Assembly (NCBI GenBank): GCA_003818285.1
Contig: RPRB01000003.1
Span: forward strand, 1-64,000
Reading direction: 5' to 3'
Source of the DNA: Myxococcaceae bacterium
GTDB lineage: Bacteria; Myxococcota; Myxococcia; Myxococcales; Myxococcaceae
DNA length: 64,000 nt
The translations under genes and the position numbers were made by a program. This document shows, piece after piece, positions 7,363 through 15,871 of this stretch. Each line of letters begins with the position of its first letter. Position 1 is the first letter of the stretch. The notes beneath the pieces were generated by a model that worked only from the letters and a program-made list of their open reading frames with translations, ran no database searches and was not told where the DNA came from.

Positions 7363-8418
7363 TCAGGGTTGCTCGCGTGCCAGCGCCCGCATCGCCTCGG
7401 TGACGTCGGGCAGCTGAGGCACGCTCGCCATCTCCAGCGGGTCGGCCAGGCCGATGCCGGGGAGGAACTTCCCGGCAAGGAGCCGCGGCGGAGCGAGCAG
7501 CTCGTAGAACAGCTCTTCCACCGTCCGGCGGACGAGGTGCTCGCCGAAGTTGGTCACCTCGGTGTCCTCGTTCACGTAGAGCGCCCGGCCGGTCTTCTTC
7601 ACCGACTCGCGGATCATCTCCCAGTCGTATGGCCAGAGCGATCGGAGGTCGATGACCTCCGCCGAGATGCCCTCGGACTCGAGGGCCTGCGCTGCCTTGA
7701 CCGATAGCGGAAGCGTGCGGCCGTAGCTCACGACGGTGAGGTCGGTCCCGGGACGCACCAGCTTCCCCTGGCCGATGGGCACCGTGTACGCCTGCACGTC
7801 GGGCCACTGCGGCTTCCACTGCATGCGGTCGCCGAGAGGCGCGTCGATCATCTTCGACAGCACGCGGTCGTCGCCCGGCTCGCCGGGGATGAGCTCCTCG
7901 CCCTTCATCCGGAGCAGCGCCTTCGGCTCGAGCACCATCACCGGGTTCCGGTCCTGGCAGGCCGAGAGCAGCAGGCCGTACGCGTCGAGCGGGGTGGAGG
8001 GCATCACGATCTTCCACCCCGGAATGTGGGTCATCGTCGCGTCGAAGCTGTGCGAGTGGTAGATGCTCCCGCGGATCCCCGAGCCCACCGGGGTCCGCAC
8101 CACCATCGGCACGTTCCAGTCGCCGTTGCTCGCCCAGCACGTATTTCCCGCCAGCTTGAGCAGGTCGATGGTGTTGTAGATGTAGTCGCAGAACTGGATC
8201 TCCGCGACCGGCCGCTGCCCGGCGAGCGCCAGCCCGATCGCGCAGCCGATGATGCCCCGCTCGTCGAGCGGGCTGTTCCACGCGGTCTTCAGCCCCTGGG
8301 TCGCGGTGAAGACGCCGCCGAGGGGCAGCCCGACGTCCTCGCCTAACACGTCGGTCACCCCGAGGTGATCCTCCGCGTAGTGCAGGGCCAGCCGGATCGC
8401 CTGGGCCATGCTCGCCAT
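7363..8418 (-). CDS. 2-oxoacid dehydrogenase E1 component, beta subunit
   Basis: A 351-residue protein of the transketolase pyrimidine-binding family. Start MASMAQAIRLALHYAEDH at 8418 overlaps the alpha-subunit stop (TGATG). Family blocks: VLGEDVGLPLGGVFTATQGL, ERGIIGCAIGLALAGQRPVAEIQFCDYIYNTIDLL, GSGIRGSIYHSHSFDATMTHIPGWKIVMPSTPLDAYGLLLSACQDRNPVMVLEPKALLR, then the C-terminal transketolase domain TDLTVVSYGRTLPLSVKAAQALESEGISAEVIDLRSLWPYDWEMI. It most resembles branched-chain 2-oxoacid dehydrogenase E1 beta. With the alpha subunit it decarboxylates a 2-oxoacid using thiamine diphosphate and transfers the acyl group to a lipoyl E2; neither E2 nor E3 is encoded nearby. Confidence 0.9.
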   Translation of the reverse strand: MASMAQAIRLALHYAEDHLGVTDVLGEDVGLPLGGVFTATQGLKTAWNSPLDERGIIGCAIGLALAGQRPVAEIQFCDYIYNTIDLLKLAGNTCWASNGDWNVPMVVRTPVGSGIRGSIYHSHSFDATMTHIPGWKIVMPSTPLDAYGLLLSACQDRNPVMVLEPKALLRMKGEELIPGEPGDDRVLSKMIDAPLGDRMQWKPQWPDVQAYTVPIGQGKLVRPGTDLTVVSYGRTLPLSVKAAQALESEGISAEVIDLRSLWPYDWEMIRESVKKTGRALYVNEDTEVTNFGEHLVRRTVEELFYELLAPPRLLAGKFLPGIGLADPLEMASVPQLPDVTEAMRALAREQP

Positions 8419-9437
8419 CAGCGATCCTCCGCGTAGATGTGCTTCCAGATGGTGGACGCCTCGGGCAGGGGCTCGTCGCGAACCTGGCGCGCCTTGGCGG
8501 CGATCTCCTCGCTCCAGCGGGCGCGCACCTGATCCATCTCCGCCCGGGTCAGGACGCCATGGGCCTCGAGCTTCTTCTCGAACTCCACGATGCAGTCCTG
8601 CTCCGCGGTGACGAAGTTCGCGCCCGAGGCGCTGGAGTGGCCATAGAGCCGCGACACGTTCGCCTCGAGCAGGAACGGCTTGCGCTCCTTCCGCACGTAG
8701 CCCATCGCCTTCTGCAGCTCGAGGTAGCTGGCGATGGGGTCGTTGCCGTCGATGGTGCGGGTCTGGATGCCGAAGGCCTTCCCGCGGTCGGCGATGATCT
8801 TGCAGCCCTGCTGGGTGCAGGCGGCGGTGGAGATGCCCCACTGGTTGTGGGTGACGACGATGAGGATGGGCAGCTCGCTTCCGGGGCGGCTGCTCCATAC
8901 CAGGCAGGTGGCGAAGTCACCCTCGGCCGTGCCCGCGTCCCCTCCGGTGACGATGGTGATTCCCTCCCCGCCGTGGCGCCGCTGGGCCAGCGCGGTCCCC
9001 GGGGCCATCGCGTACTGCACCTCGATGGGGCTGGAGATGGGGACGATGTTCCACTCCCGCTTGCTGAAGTGGCTGGCGAAGTTCCTCCCGCCCGAGTACG
9101 GGTCGGTGGCGGTGCTCTTCATCTGCCGGAGCGCCCCGATGGGGTCCTCGCCCAGGGCGAGCACCGTCCCGCTCTGGCGGTAATGGCCGTGCAGGTAGTC
9201 GAAGTCGAGCCCCTGGCCCTTCTTCATCAGGAGCCCGAGGGGGACGTTGAACGCCTCCTCCCCAGGTCCGCCGATCCAGAAATACCCGTGGCCCTGCCGG
9301 TACATCTGGATGAGGCGTTCCTCGAGGACGCGGGCCTCGACCATCAGCTCGTGCATGCGGACGAGGAGCTTGCTGTCCAGCGGCAGGGGTTCCTTGACGA
9401 GCGTGGGGCGCCCGCGCATGGAGGCCTGTTCGGTCAT
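8418..9437 (-). CDS. 2-oxoacid dehydrogenase E1 component, alpha subunit
   Basis: A 339-residue thiamine-diphosphate-binding subunit. I chose MTEQASMRGRP at 9437; the track's longer N-terminus overlaps apt. Signatures: RMHELMVEARVLEERLIQMYRQGHGYFWIGGPGEEAFNVPLGLLM, HGHYRQSGTVLALG, and the ThDP motif GGDAGTAEGDFATCLVW...PILIVVTHNQWGIST, where the usual GDG is GDA and the terminal NN is HN. The motif GKAFGIQTRTIDGNDPIASYLELQKAM follows. It is the upstream partner of the beta-subunit gene, with overlapping stop/start implying coupled translation. The gene is divergent from apt across 52 bases. Branched-chain oxoacids are the likeliest substrates; this is from family resemblance. Confidence 0.88.
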   Translation of the reverse strand: MTEQASMRGRPTLVKEPLPLDSKLLVRMHELMVEARVLEERLIQMYRQGHGYFWIGGPGEEAFNVPLGLLMKKGQGLDFDYLHGHYRQSGTVLALGEDPIGALRQMKSTATDPYSGGRNFASHFSKREWNIVPISSPIEVQYAMAPGTALAQRRHGGEGITIVTGGDAGTAEGDFATCLVWSSRPGSELPILIVVTHNQWGISTAACTQQGCKIIADRGKAFGIQTRTIDGNDPIASYLELQKAMGYVRKERKPFLLEANVSRLYGHSSASGANFVTAEQDCIVEFEKKLEAHGVLTRAEMDQVRARWSEEIAAKARQVRDEPLPEASTIWKHIYAEDR

Positions 9438-9489
9438 GAAGCCCGGCCCTATAGCACCCCTGGGCCCGGCATATGCTGCCCGGCAGCCC

Positions 9490-10029
9490 ATGACCCCTCC
9501 CCTGCTCGAGGCCGTCCGCGCCCGCGTCCGCGACGTCCCGGATTTCCCCAGGCCGGGCATCGTGTTCAAGGACCTGACGCCGGTGCTCGCCGACCCGCTG
9601 CTCTTCCACGGGGTCGTCTCAGCGCTCGCCGCCCGGGTGGCGACCCTGGACGTCACCGAGGTGGTGGGCATCGAGGCCCGGGGTTTCATCCTCGGGGGCG
9701 CTCTGGCTGCCACGCTGCGTCGTGGCTTCGTGCCGGTGCGGAAGCCGGGAAAGCTCCCCCGCAAGTCCCTCCGGGAGGCGTACGGGCTGGAGTACGGCGA
9801 CGATGCCCTGGAGCTCCACGTCGATGCCCTGGTGCGGAACGCCAAGGTGCTGGTGGTCGACGACCTCCTGGCCACCGGAGGCACTGCGCTGGCCACCGAG
9901 AAGCTGATCCGCCGGGCGGGCGGCACCGTGGCCGGGTTCGTATTCCTGGTCGAGCTCGCCTACCTCGGGGGCGCCGAGCGGCTCGGCTCGGACCGGGTCG
10001 TGTCCTTGCTCACGTATGACCGGCCCTGA
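9490..10029 (+). CDS. apt: Adenine phosphoribosyltransferase
   Basis: A 179-residue type I phosphoribosyltransferase that salvages adenine to AMP using PRPP. Diagnostic blocks: VRDVPDFPRPGIVFKDLTPVLADP at the N-terminus, GIEARGFILGGALAATLRRGFVPVRKPGKLP (the purine-specific substrate loop), YGLEYGDDALELHVDAL, and the PRPP loop VLVVDDLLATGGTALAT. Length matches bacterial Apt (170-185). ATG 9490 is used because the N-terminal MTPPLLEAVRARVRDVPDFP aligns with the usual start; the track's 9247 start adds shadow sequence. Divergent from the E1 alpha gene. A palindromic repeat cluster lies about 100 bases downstream. Confidence 0.95.
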   Translation: MTPPLLEAVRARVRDVPDFPRPGIVFKDLTPVLADPLLFHGVVSALAARVATLDVTEVVGIEARGFILGGALAATLRRGFVPVRKPGKLPRKSLREAYGLEYGDDALELHVDALVRNAKVLVVDDLLATGGTALATEKLIRRAGGTVAGFVFLVELAYLGGAERLGSDRVVSLLTYDRP

Positions 10030-10149
10030 GGGTGCCGGCCGTCGAAGGTGCCCGTCGAAGGTGATTGACACCGGCGCAGGGACGCCTCGTCAGGTCACCT
10101 CGGCTCGGCGAGCTCGCTCCAAGCGGGGACCCGGACAGCCTTCCGGGCC

Positions 10150-10315
10150 GGTTCGAGGCGTTCGAGGTGTCTGACACCTCGTCCCCGACACCTCGTCCCC
10201 GGACACCTCGTCCCCGGCCCGTTCGAGGCGTCTGACAGCGGCGTTCGAGGTGTCTGACACCTCGCCTCCGACACCTCGCCTCCGGACACCTCACCTCCGG
10301 ACAGCTCCCGTCCCG
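10150..10315. repeat. REP-like palindrome and short tandem repeat cluster
   Basis: Two perfect palindromes GAGGTGTCTGACACCTC (10164-10180 and 10247-10263) are each preceded by CGTTCGAGGCG or GCGTTC and followed by tandem copies of a half-site: GACACCTCGTCCCCG three times after the first; GACACCTCGCCTCCG twice and GACACCTCACCTCCG once after the second. The two halves of the cluster are thus about 83 bases apart and homologous. This is the pattern of dispersed REP-type elements. A related cluster lies at 16493-16580. The whole 382-base gap 10030-10411 holds nothing else recognisable apart from the desaturase leader. Confidence 0.75.
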
Positions 10316-10411
10316 GCGGGTCGCGCGGGTTTCGGCTTGTTCAGCGGTCGGGGCAAGCAGGCATTCGTAAAGTGTTGGACACCCCCGGTCAGGCCCTGAT
10401 TTGCTTGGCCT

Positions 10412-11365
10412 GTGGAGTCGTCGTTGACGGTCCCGGCCCGGCCGGGCGCCCTACTGCGCTTTTCGGCCGATCGTCGGGCCCTCGGCATCCTGCTCGCGTA
10501 CGCGGCGCTCGTCGCGAGCGCCTGGGTGCTCCTGCCCGAGGGCCCCCTGCAGCTGCTCGCCATCCCGTTGCTCGGGTATTCGAGCTGGCTCTGCGCGGTG
10601 GTGGCCCACAACACGGTCCACGCTCCGGTCTTTCACCGCCGCTGGATGAACGCCGCTTTCCAGGTCTGGGTGAGCCTCTCGTACGGCTTTCCGATCAGCG
10701 AGTACATCCCCGGCCACAACCTCTCGCACCACCGCTTTCTCCAGGCGCGCGAGGACGTGATGCGTACCTCCAAGGTGCGCTTCCGGTGGAACCTGCTCAA
10801 CCTCCTCGCGTTCCCGTTCGCCGTCACCCCGGGCATCCTCCGCGGCAACGCGCGTTACGGGAAGCTCAAGGGAGGCGAGGCGTGGCGGCGACAGCTGCGG
10901 CTCGAGGTCGTGGTCGTCTGGGCGGTGAAGTTCGGCCTCCTCGCCCTGGACTGGCGAAAGGCGCTTTGCCTCGTCGTCGTGCCCCAGCTCCTGGCCAACC
11001 TGGGGATCGTCGGCATCAACTTCTTCTGGCACGACGGCTGCGACCCGGACCATCCGGTCAACCACTCGCGCAACTTCACCAGCCGGTTCCTGAACTTCGT
11101 CGCGCTGAACAACGGCTACCACGGCATGCATCACGAGGAGCCCGGACTTCACTGGAGCCTGCTGCCCGAGGCCCATGCACGGCGCATCCGTCCCGGGCTG
11201 CATCCGGCGCTCGAGCAACCCACGCTGCTCGCCTACGGCTGGCGGACATTCGTGTATCCGGGCCGGCGCGAGACGTTCGACGGCAAGCCGGTCACCTTCC
11301 CGGAGCTCGACTCCGACCTGGACTGGGTCGTTGCCGAGCGGAGCGGCGCGCCCAAAGCCGCGTGA
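10412..11365 (+). CDS. Fatty acid desaturase family membrane protein
   Basis: A 317-residue membrane protein starting with GTG. The three histidine clusters of the di-iron desaturase/hydroxylase superfamily are visible: HNTVH (residues ~67-71), HNLSHH (~103-108) and HGMHH (~238-242). Hydrophobic segments surround them (LGILLAYAALVASAWVLL, LLAIPLLGYSSWLCAVVA, LLNLLAFPFAVTPGIL, LRLEVVVVWAVKFGLLAL, CLVVVPQLLANLGIVGINFFW). The enzyme would insert a double bond or hydroxyl into a lipid acyl chain at the inner membrane using O2 and an electron donor, which is not encoded nearby. Substrate position is not predictable. It stands alone, between a repeat cluster and a hairpin. Confidence 0.88.
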   Translation: MESSLTVPARPGALLRFSADRRALGILLAYAALVASAWVLLPEGPLQLLAIPLLGYSSWLCAVVAHNTVHAPVFHRRWMNAAFQVWVSLSYGFPISEYIPGHNLSHHRFLQAREDVMRTSKVRFRWNLLNLLAFPFAVTPGILRGNARYGKLKGGEAWRRQLRLEVVVVWAVKFGLLALDWRKALCLVVVPQLLANLGIVGINFFWHDGCDPDHPVNHSRNFTSRFLNFVALNNGYHGMHHEEPGLHWSLLPEAHARRIRPGLHPALEQPTLLAYGWRTFVYPGRRETFDGKPVTFPELDSDLDWVVAERSGAPKAA

Positions 11366-11390
11366 GCGGACCGCCGATCGCGTGAGCGGA

Positions 11391-11457
11391 AGCGTGGGCG
11401 GTGCCTACTCGCCGACCAAGAGAGGTCAGCAACCGTCTGCAGGAAACCGCCCACGCT
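11391..11457. terminator. 12-bp perfect hairpin downstream of desaturase gene
   Basis: AGCGTGGGCGGT (11391-11402) and ACCGCCCACGCT (11446-11457) are perfect inverted repeats separated by 43 bases. There is no T-run on either side, so it is not a canonical intrinsic terminator, but its place 26 bases after the stop makes a 3'-end function plausible. Just before it, GCGTGAGCGGA is directly repeated (11359-11390). The rest of the 269-base gap to the next gene holds nothing recognisable. Confidence 0.4.
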
Positions 11458-11634
11458 CCGCCACGCCCCACGACCCCCACGCCGCCCTGAGCCACCTTCC
11501 CTTGCGAACGGCGGGCCAGCCCCTCCAGGGCCGTCCCCACGAGGGGAGGCCACCCCGCCGAGGAGCCTGAGGGAGCAACATTTTCCGGAGGCCGACTGGA
11601 GTTTCGTCCCGCCCGGCGCCATCGTGCCCGCGCC

Positions 11635-12627
11635 ATGGCAGACACTTTCACGGCCCTGGTCGCCGAGCAGCCAGACGGGCGCACGGTGGTCAAGTCCACC
11701 TCGCTCGAGGAGACCGCGCTGCCGCCGGGCGAGGTCATCATCGACGTCGCCTACAGCTCCCTCAACTACAAGGACGGGCTGGCGCTCACCGGGCGGGGGA
11801 AGGTCATCCGCAAGTGGCCGATGATTCCCGGCATCGACCTCGCGGGTCGGGTGCGCTCGAGCTCGAGCCCCAGATTTCGCCCCGGCGACGCGGTGCTGGT
11901 GACCGGCTACGGCCTGGGCGTCAGCTGGTGGGGCGGCTTCTCGCAGCGCGCGCGGGTGAAGGAGTCGATGGTCCTGGCCATCCCCGAGGGGCTCGACGCC
12001 CGGAGCGCGATGGCCATCGGGACCGCGGGCTTCACCGCGGCGCTGTGCGTGCTCGCGCTCCAGGACCACGGCACGCTCCGGACCGACCGCGAGCTGGTGG
12101 TGACCGGGGCGGCCGGCGGCGTGGGATCGATCGCAGTCGCCCTCCTCGCTGCGCTGGGCAAGAAGGTGGTCGCCTCGACCGGCCGGACCTCCGAGGCGGC
12201 TTATCTCAAGACGCTCGGCGCCGCGGACATCATCGGCCGCGACGTGCTTTCCCAGAAGGGACCACCGCTTGCTTCCGAGCGCTGGGGCGGGGGCGTCGAC
12301 ACGGTCGGCGGACAGACGCTGGTCACCCTCTGCAGCCAGACCGCCTACCGGGGCGCGGTCGCCGCGTGCGGGCTCGCCGGTAGCTCCGACTTTCCGGGCA
12401 CCGTGTTCCCCTTCATCCTCCGCAACGTGGCGTTGCTCGGATGCGACTCGGACATGACGCCCATGGAAGAGCGCACGCGCGCCTGGAAGCTCCTGGTGCA
12501 GCACCTGGGGAAGCTCCATCTCGACGCCGTGACGGAAGAGGTCCCGATGTCCCGGCTGGTCGAGTTCGCCCCGCGCATCGTCGACGGACAGGTGCGCGGG
12601 CGGGTGGTCGTGAACGTGAATGCCTGA
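11635..12627 (+). CDS. acuI: AcuI/YhdH-type zinc-free medium-chain oxidoreductase
   Basis: A 330-residue NADPH-dependent MDR enzyme. Hallmarks: PPGEVIIDVAYSSLNYKDGLALTGRGKVIRKWPMIPGIDLAGRV, GYGLGVSWWGGFSQRARVKESMVLAIPEGLDARSAMAIGTAGFTAALCVLAL, nucleotide-binding VVTGAAGGVGSIAVALLAALGKKVVASTGR and YLKTLGAADIIGRDVL. The NYKDGLALTG and VSWWGGFSQ strings are characteristic of the YhdH/AcuI subgroup, which reduces acrylyl-CoA to propionyl-CoA (known for the family). No zinc-ligand cysteines. It overlaps the next gene by eight bases and so heads a three-gene run with the 2-hydroxyacid dehydrogenase and the Old Yellow Enzyme homologue. Confidence 0.88.
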   Translation: MADTFTALVAEQPDGRTVVKSTSLEETALPPGEVIIDVAYSSLNYKDGLALTGRGKVIRKWPMIPGIDLAGRVRSSSSPRFRPGDAVLVTGYGLGVSWWGGFSQRARVKESMVLAIPEGLDARSAMAIGTAGFTAALCVLALQDHGTLRTDRELVVTGAAGGVGSIAVALLAALGKKVVASTGRTSEAAYLKTLGAADIIGRDVLSQKGPPLASERWGGGVDTVGGQTLVTLCSQTAYRGAVAACGLAGSSDFPGTVFPFILRNVALLGCDSDMTPMEERTRAWKLLVQHLGKLHLDAVTEEVPMSRLVEFAPRIVDGQVRGRVVVNVNA

Positions 12628-13582
12628 GCACGCGGTCCTCTTCACCCGCCGGTTGCCGGACGCGGTCGAGCGCCGCGCCTCACGCGACTACCGGCTGATC
12701 GCCAATCCCGAGGACCGCCCGCTGTCCGCCGACGAGCTGATCTCCCGCAGCGACGAGGTGGACGCCGTGGTCTGCACCGTGGCGGACAAGCTGAATGCCG
12801 GAGTCTTCCTCCGGCTCCCGGCGCGGGTGCGGATCGTGGCCAGCTTCGGAGTGGGCACGGACCATCTCGACCTCGCGGCAGCGAAGTCCCGGGGAGTGGT
12901 GGTGACCAACACCCCCGAGGTGCTGACCGACGCCACGGCGGAGATCGCGCTGCTCCTGCTCCTCGGGGCGGCGCGGCGCGCGTACGAGGGACAGGAGATG
13001 CTCCGCGCGGGTCGATGGACCGGCTGGGGGCCGACCCAGCTCATGGGCCGCCAGATGAGCGGCAAACGTCTCGGCATCGTGGGCATGGGACGGATCGGGC
13101 AGGCCATGGCCCGGCGCGCGCGCGGGTTCGGGGTGGAGATCCACTACACCGACCAGCGGCGGCTCCCGCCCGAGAAGGAGGAGGGAGCCATCTTTCACGC
13201 CACCGTCGAGGAGCTGCTGCCGCTCTCCGAGCTGCTCTCGCTCCACGCGCCGTCGACGCCCGAGACGCGGCATCTCCTGAACGCGCAGCGTCTGGCGCTG
13301 CTCCCTCAGGGAGCGATCGTCGTGAACAGCGCCCGCGGCGATCTGGTGGACGACGAGGCGCTCATCGCCGCCTTGCGCTCGGGGCAGGTGGGGGCCGCTG
13401 GACTCGACGTGTTCCAGGGCGAGCCGGCGATCCACCCCGGCTACCGCACTCTGGAGAACGCCTTCCTCTTGCCACACATGGGCAGCGCCACCATCGAGAC
13501 GCGGGAGGCGATGGGCTTTCGCGCCCTGGACAATGTGGACGCGGTGCTCTCGGGCCGTCCCGCACCGGATCGCGTGGCCTGA
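12620..13582 (+). CDS. D-2-hydroxyacid dehydrogenase (glyoxylate/hydroxypyruvate reductase-like)
   Basis: A 320-residue NAD(P)-dependent dehydrogenase. Order of motifs: VASFGVGTDHLDLAAAKSRGVVVTNTPEVLTDATAEIALLLLLGAARRAYEGQ (substrate-binding domain with the NTPxxxTxxxAE signature), the Rossmann motif GKRLGIVGMGRIGQAMARRARGFG, LHAPSTPETRHLLN, VVNSARGDLVDDEALIAAL (catalytic Arg), LDVFQGEPAIHPGYRTLENAFLLPHMGSATIETR (catalytic Glu and His). It reduces glyoxylate or hydroxypyruvate, or a related 2-oxoacid, to the D-hydroxy acid. Overlapping start with the AcuI-like gene implies translational coupling. Confidence 0.9.
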   Translation: MPEHAVLFTRRLPDAVERRASRDYRLIANPEDRPLSADELISRSDEVDAVVCTVADKLNAGVFLRLPARVRIVASFGVGTDHLDLAAAKSRGVVVTNTPEVLTDATAEIALLLLLGAARRAYEGQEMLRAGRWTGWGPTQLMGRQMSGKRLGIVGMGRIGQAMARRARGFGVEIHYTDQRRLPPEKEEGAIFHATVEELLPLSELLSLHAPSTPETRHLLNAQRLALLPQGAIVVNSARGDLVDDEALIAALRSGQVGAAGLDVFQGEPAIHPGYRTLENAFLLPHMGSATIETREAMGFRALDNVDAVLSGRPAPDRVA

Positions 13583-13609
13583 CCGCCGGGCGGGCATTAC
13601 CCGCCTGCC

Positions 13610-14677
13610 GTGGCCCACCTGTTCGAACCGCTCGCGCTGCGCTCCGTCACCATCTCCAACCGCGTCGCGGTCTCGCCCATGTGCGAGTACAGCTCCGACG
13701 ACGGCTTCGCCAACGACTGGCACCTGGTGCATCTCGGCTCCCGCGCCGTCGGTGGTGCCGGGCTGGTCCTCACCGAGGCAACCGCGGTCGAGGCGCGCGG
13801 GCGCATCTCCGCGCGCGACCTCGGGCTGTGGAAGGACGCGCACGTGGAGTTCCTGTCCCGCATCGTGCGCTTCCTCGAGGCCCGGGGCGCGGTTTCGGGT
13901 GTTCAGCTGGCCCACGCCGGGCGGAAGGCGAGCACCGCGGTTCCATGGGAGGGCGGCGCGGGCGTGCCTCCGGCAGCCGGTGGCTGGGAGCCCATCGCCC
14001 CGAGCGCGATTCCCTTCTCCGAGCGCACGCTGACCCCGCGCGCGATGGCGCTCGACGAGGTGGCCGAGGTCGTCCGCGCGTTCGCCGCGGCAACGCGACG
14101 CTCGGTGGCCGCGGGGTTCCGGGTGATCGAGCTGCACTTCGCCCACGGCTACCTGGTGCACGAGTTCCTGTCCCCGCTGTCCAACCGGCGTCAGGATGCG
14201 TACGGCGGCGGATTCGAGCAGCGGATCCGGCTCGCGCTGGAGATCACCCGGGCGGTGCGCGCCGAGTGGCCGGACCGGCTCCCGCTCCTTGCCCGGCTGT
14301 CCTGCACCGACTGGGTCGAGGGCGGCTGGACCCTGGAGGAGAGCGTGGAGCTGGCGCGACGGCTCGCCGCCGAGGGCGTTGACCTCGTGGACTGCAGCTC
14401 GGGCGCACTCGTCCCCTACGCGCGCATCGACGCGGTTCCGGGGTACCAGGTGCCGTTCGCGCGTCGGATCCGCGCCGAGGCGGGCGTTTCCACCGCCGCG
14501 GTGGGTCTGATCAGCACGCCCGCCCAGGCCGAGGCCATCCTGCGCGACGGGGACGCGGACCTGGTGATGCTGGCCCGGGCGATGCTCCGGGACCCGTACT
14601 GGGCGCTCCATGCGGCCGAGGAGCTCGGCCACCCCGAGGCACGGCGCATCCCGGTGCAGTACCTCCGGGCCTTCTGA
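13610..14677 (+). CDS. NADH:flavin oxidoreductase, Old Yellow Enzyme (YqjM-like)
   Basis: A 355-residue FMN-dependent ene-reductase starting with GTG (VAHLFEPLALRSVTISNRVAVSPMCEYSSDDGFANDWHLVHLGSRAVGGAGLVLTEATAV). The PMCEYS cysteine and the SDDG..NDWHL block place it in the YqjM-type class. Active-site residues: QLAHAGRKAS, and ELHFAHGYLVHEFLSPLSNRRQDAYGGGFEQRIR containing the substrate-binding His pair (HGYLVH). FMN-phosphate binding: AVGLISTPAQAEAIL and GDADLVMLARAMLRDPYW. It reduces activated C=C bonds with NAD(P)H. It follows the hydroxyacid dehydrogenase by 27 bases and probably ends that operon. Confidence 0.92.
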   Translation: MAHLFEPLALRSVTISNRVAVSPMCEYSSDDGFANDWHLVHLGSRAVGGAGLVLTEATAVEARGRISARDLGLWKDAHVEFLSRIVRFLEARGAVSGVQLAHAGRKASTAVPWEGGAGVPPAAGGWEPIAPSAIPFSERTLTPRAMALDEVAEVVRAFAAATRRSVAAGFRVIELHFAHGYLVHEFLSPLSNRRQDAYGGGFEQRIRLALEITRAVRAEWPDRLPLLARLSCTDWVEGGWTLEESVELARRLAAEGVDLVDCSSGALVPYARIDAVPGYQVPFARRIRAEAGVSTAAVGLISTPAQAEAILRDGDADLVMLARAMLRDPYWALHAAEELGHPEARRIPVQYLRAF

Positions 14678-14897
14678 CCAGTGTGCACCACCTCGGTAGC
14701 CCGCTGTGCGTCCCCGGGCCCGGGAAGACGCCGGAGGGAGAGCGCGGCTCGCTGACCGACCGGAGGCTCGCCGGACGTGGAGTCCGCCGGGCGCGCCCGG
14801 TACTCTGGGAGCGTCGGGGAGGCGAGAGGCGAGCCGGCGGGTTGACGCGCTCGCTCCAGGAGACGGGCCGGTGAGGTGCAGGACCCGAGGAGCTCGG

Positions 14898-15716
14898 ATG
14901 AGGACGGCATCCCTGGTGCTTTGCCTCCTGGTCGGCCCCGTGGCGGCGCAGGAGGCCGGGTCAGCGTCGCCGGTGCCTGGAACCTCCGGTGCACCCGCCG
15001 CCGGATCCGAGCCCGTCGAGGTCCCGGCACCGCCGCCCGCTCGCGACACCCCTCCGGTGGTCGAGCCTCCGGCCTCTGCACCGCCGGCACCCATCGCGCC
15101 CCCGGTCGCCGAGCCCTCGTCCTCAGAGGCGCCCGCCGCCGTCGGGCCTCCGGCAACGGGTCAACCGGGTCGGGCCGTCACGACAGCGGGAGTCACGCCC
15201 GAGCAGCACCAGCACCTTGGACTGTTCTTCCACATCGACGTGGGAGCAGCGTACTTGCGGACCACCGGCTCGAAAGGTGGCTCCAGCTTCGCGACCCAGG
15301 GCGCCGCGCTGGGGGTGGGCCTGGCGGTCGGATGGGCTCCGAACGACGACTGGGCCCTGGCGCTCGAGTACTGGAACTGGAGGTCACTCTCGGCGAGCGG
15401 CCTCGGGCCGGACACCTCGCTGGAGCTCCAGGCGCTGGGGCTGAACGTCACCCGGTACGTCGTCCCGGCCGGCGTCTTCGCTTCCGTCGTGGTGTCGGGG
15501 ACGCGCCTGGCCATCACGGACGCGGGCGACTACGTCGAGTACGGCAGCTCGGACATCGGGTTCGGCCTCAAGGTCCTCCTGGGGAAGGAGTGGCCCGTCA
15601 GCTCCTGGGTGCGCCTCGGGCTCGCCGGAGAGCTGTTCCTGTCCGTCAATCGAGACGGGGGACAGACGCTGCGCACGCTCGGGGCGGGCCTGGTCTTCTC
15701 CTGCTCGGGCCTCTAG
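14898..15716 (+). CDS. Outer-membrane beta-barrel protein with Pro/Ala-rich linker
   Basis: A 272-residue exported protein. The start at ATG 14898 follows GAGGAGCTCGG and gives a signal peptide MRTASLVLCLLVGPVAA with cleavage before Q18. Residues ~20-95 are a Pro/Ala/Ser linker (VPAPPPARDTPPVVEPP...). From ~100 the barrel begins: HLGLFFHIDVGAAYLRTTGSKGGSSFATQGAALGVGLAVGWAPNDDWALALEYWNW, then LQALGLNVTRYVVPAGVFASVVVSG and the closing strand LRTLGAGLVFSCSGL. The linker suggests the barrel's N-terminus interacts with the periplasm or peptidoglycan. Its barrel is closely related to the frameshifted gene that follows, so the two are tandem duplicates. Function unknown. Confidence 0.75.
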   Translation: MRTASLVLCLLVGPVAAQEAGSASPVPGTSGAPAAGSEPVEVPAPPPARDTPPVVEPPASAPPAPIAPPVAEPSSSEAPAAVGPPATGQPGRAVTTAGVTPEQHQHLGLFFHIDVGAAYLRTTGSKGGSSFATQGAALGVGLAVGWAPNDDWALALEYWNWRSLSASGLGPDTSLELQALGLNVTRYVVPAGVFASVVVSGTRLAITDAGDYVEYGSSDIGFGLKVLLGKEWPVSSWVRLGLAGELFLSVNRDGGQTLRTLGAGLVFSCSGL

Positions 15717-15871
15717 GCGAGCCCGAGGCCGAGGGGCCGCGGTCGCTCACGGCCCGGTGCATCCGCGGGGCAGTCTCTGCGGGGCGACTGAAGCCCTGCT
15801 GATGGCCAGAGCCCGGTTCCCCGCCGGCGCAGGGCACCCGGTGGTAGTCGGCGCCACGGGGAGGGCCTCGA

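Noticed and set aside
7363-8898. 511-codon version of the E1 beta ORF
   Set aside because: The first ~160 codons are the off-frame shadow of the alpha gene; the family start is MASMAQAIRL at 8418.
12680-15094. 804-codon minus-strand ORF over the hydroxyacid dehydrogenase and OYE genes
   Set aside because: It is antisense to two well-recognised genes; composition is Arg/Gly/Pro-rich with no domain, typical of a high-GC shadow.
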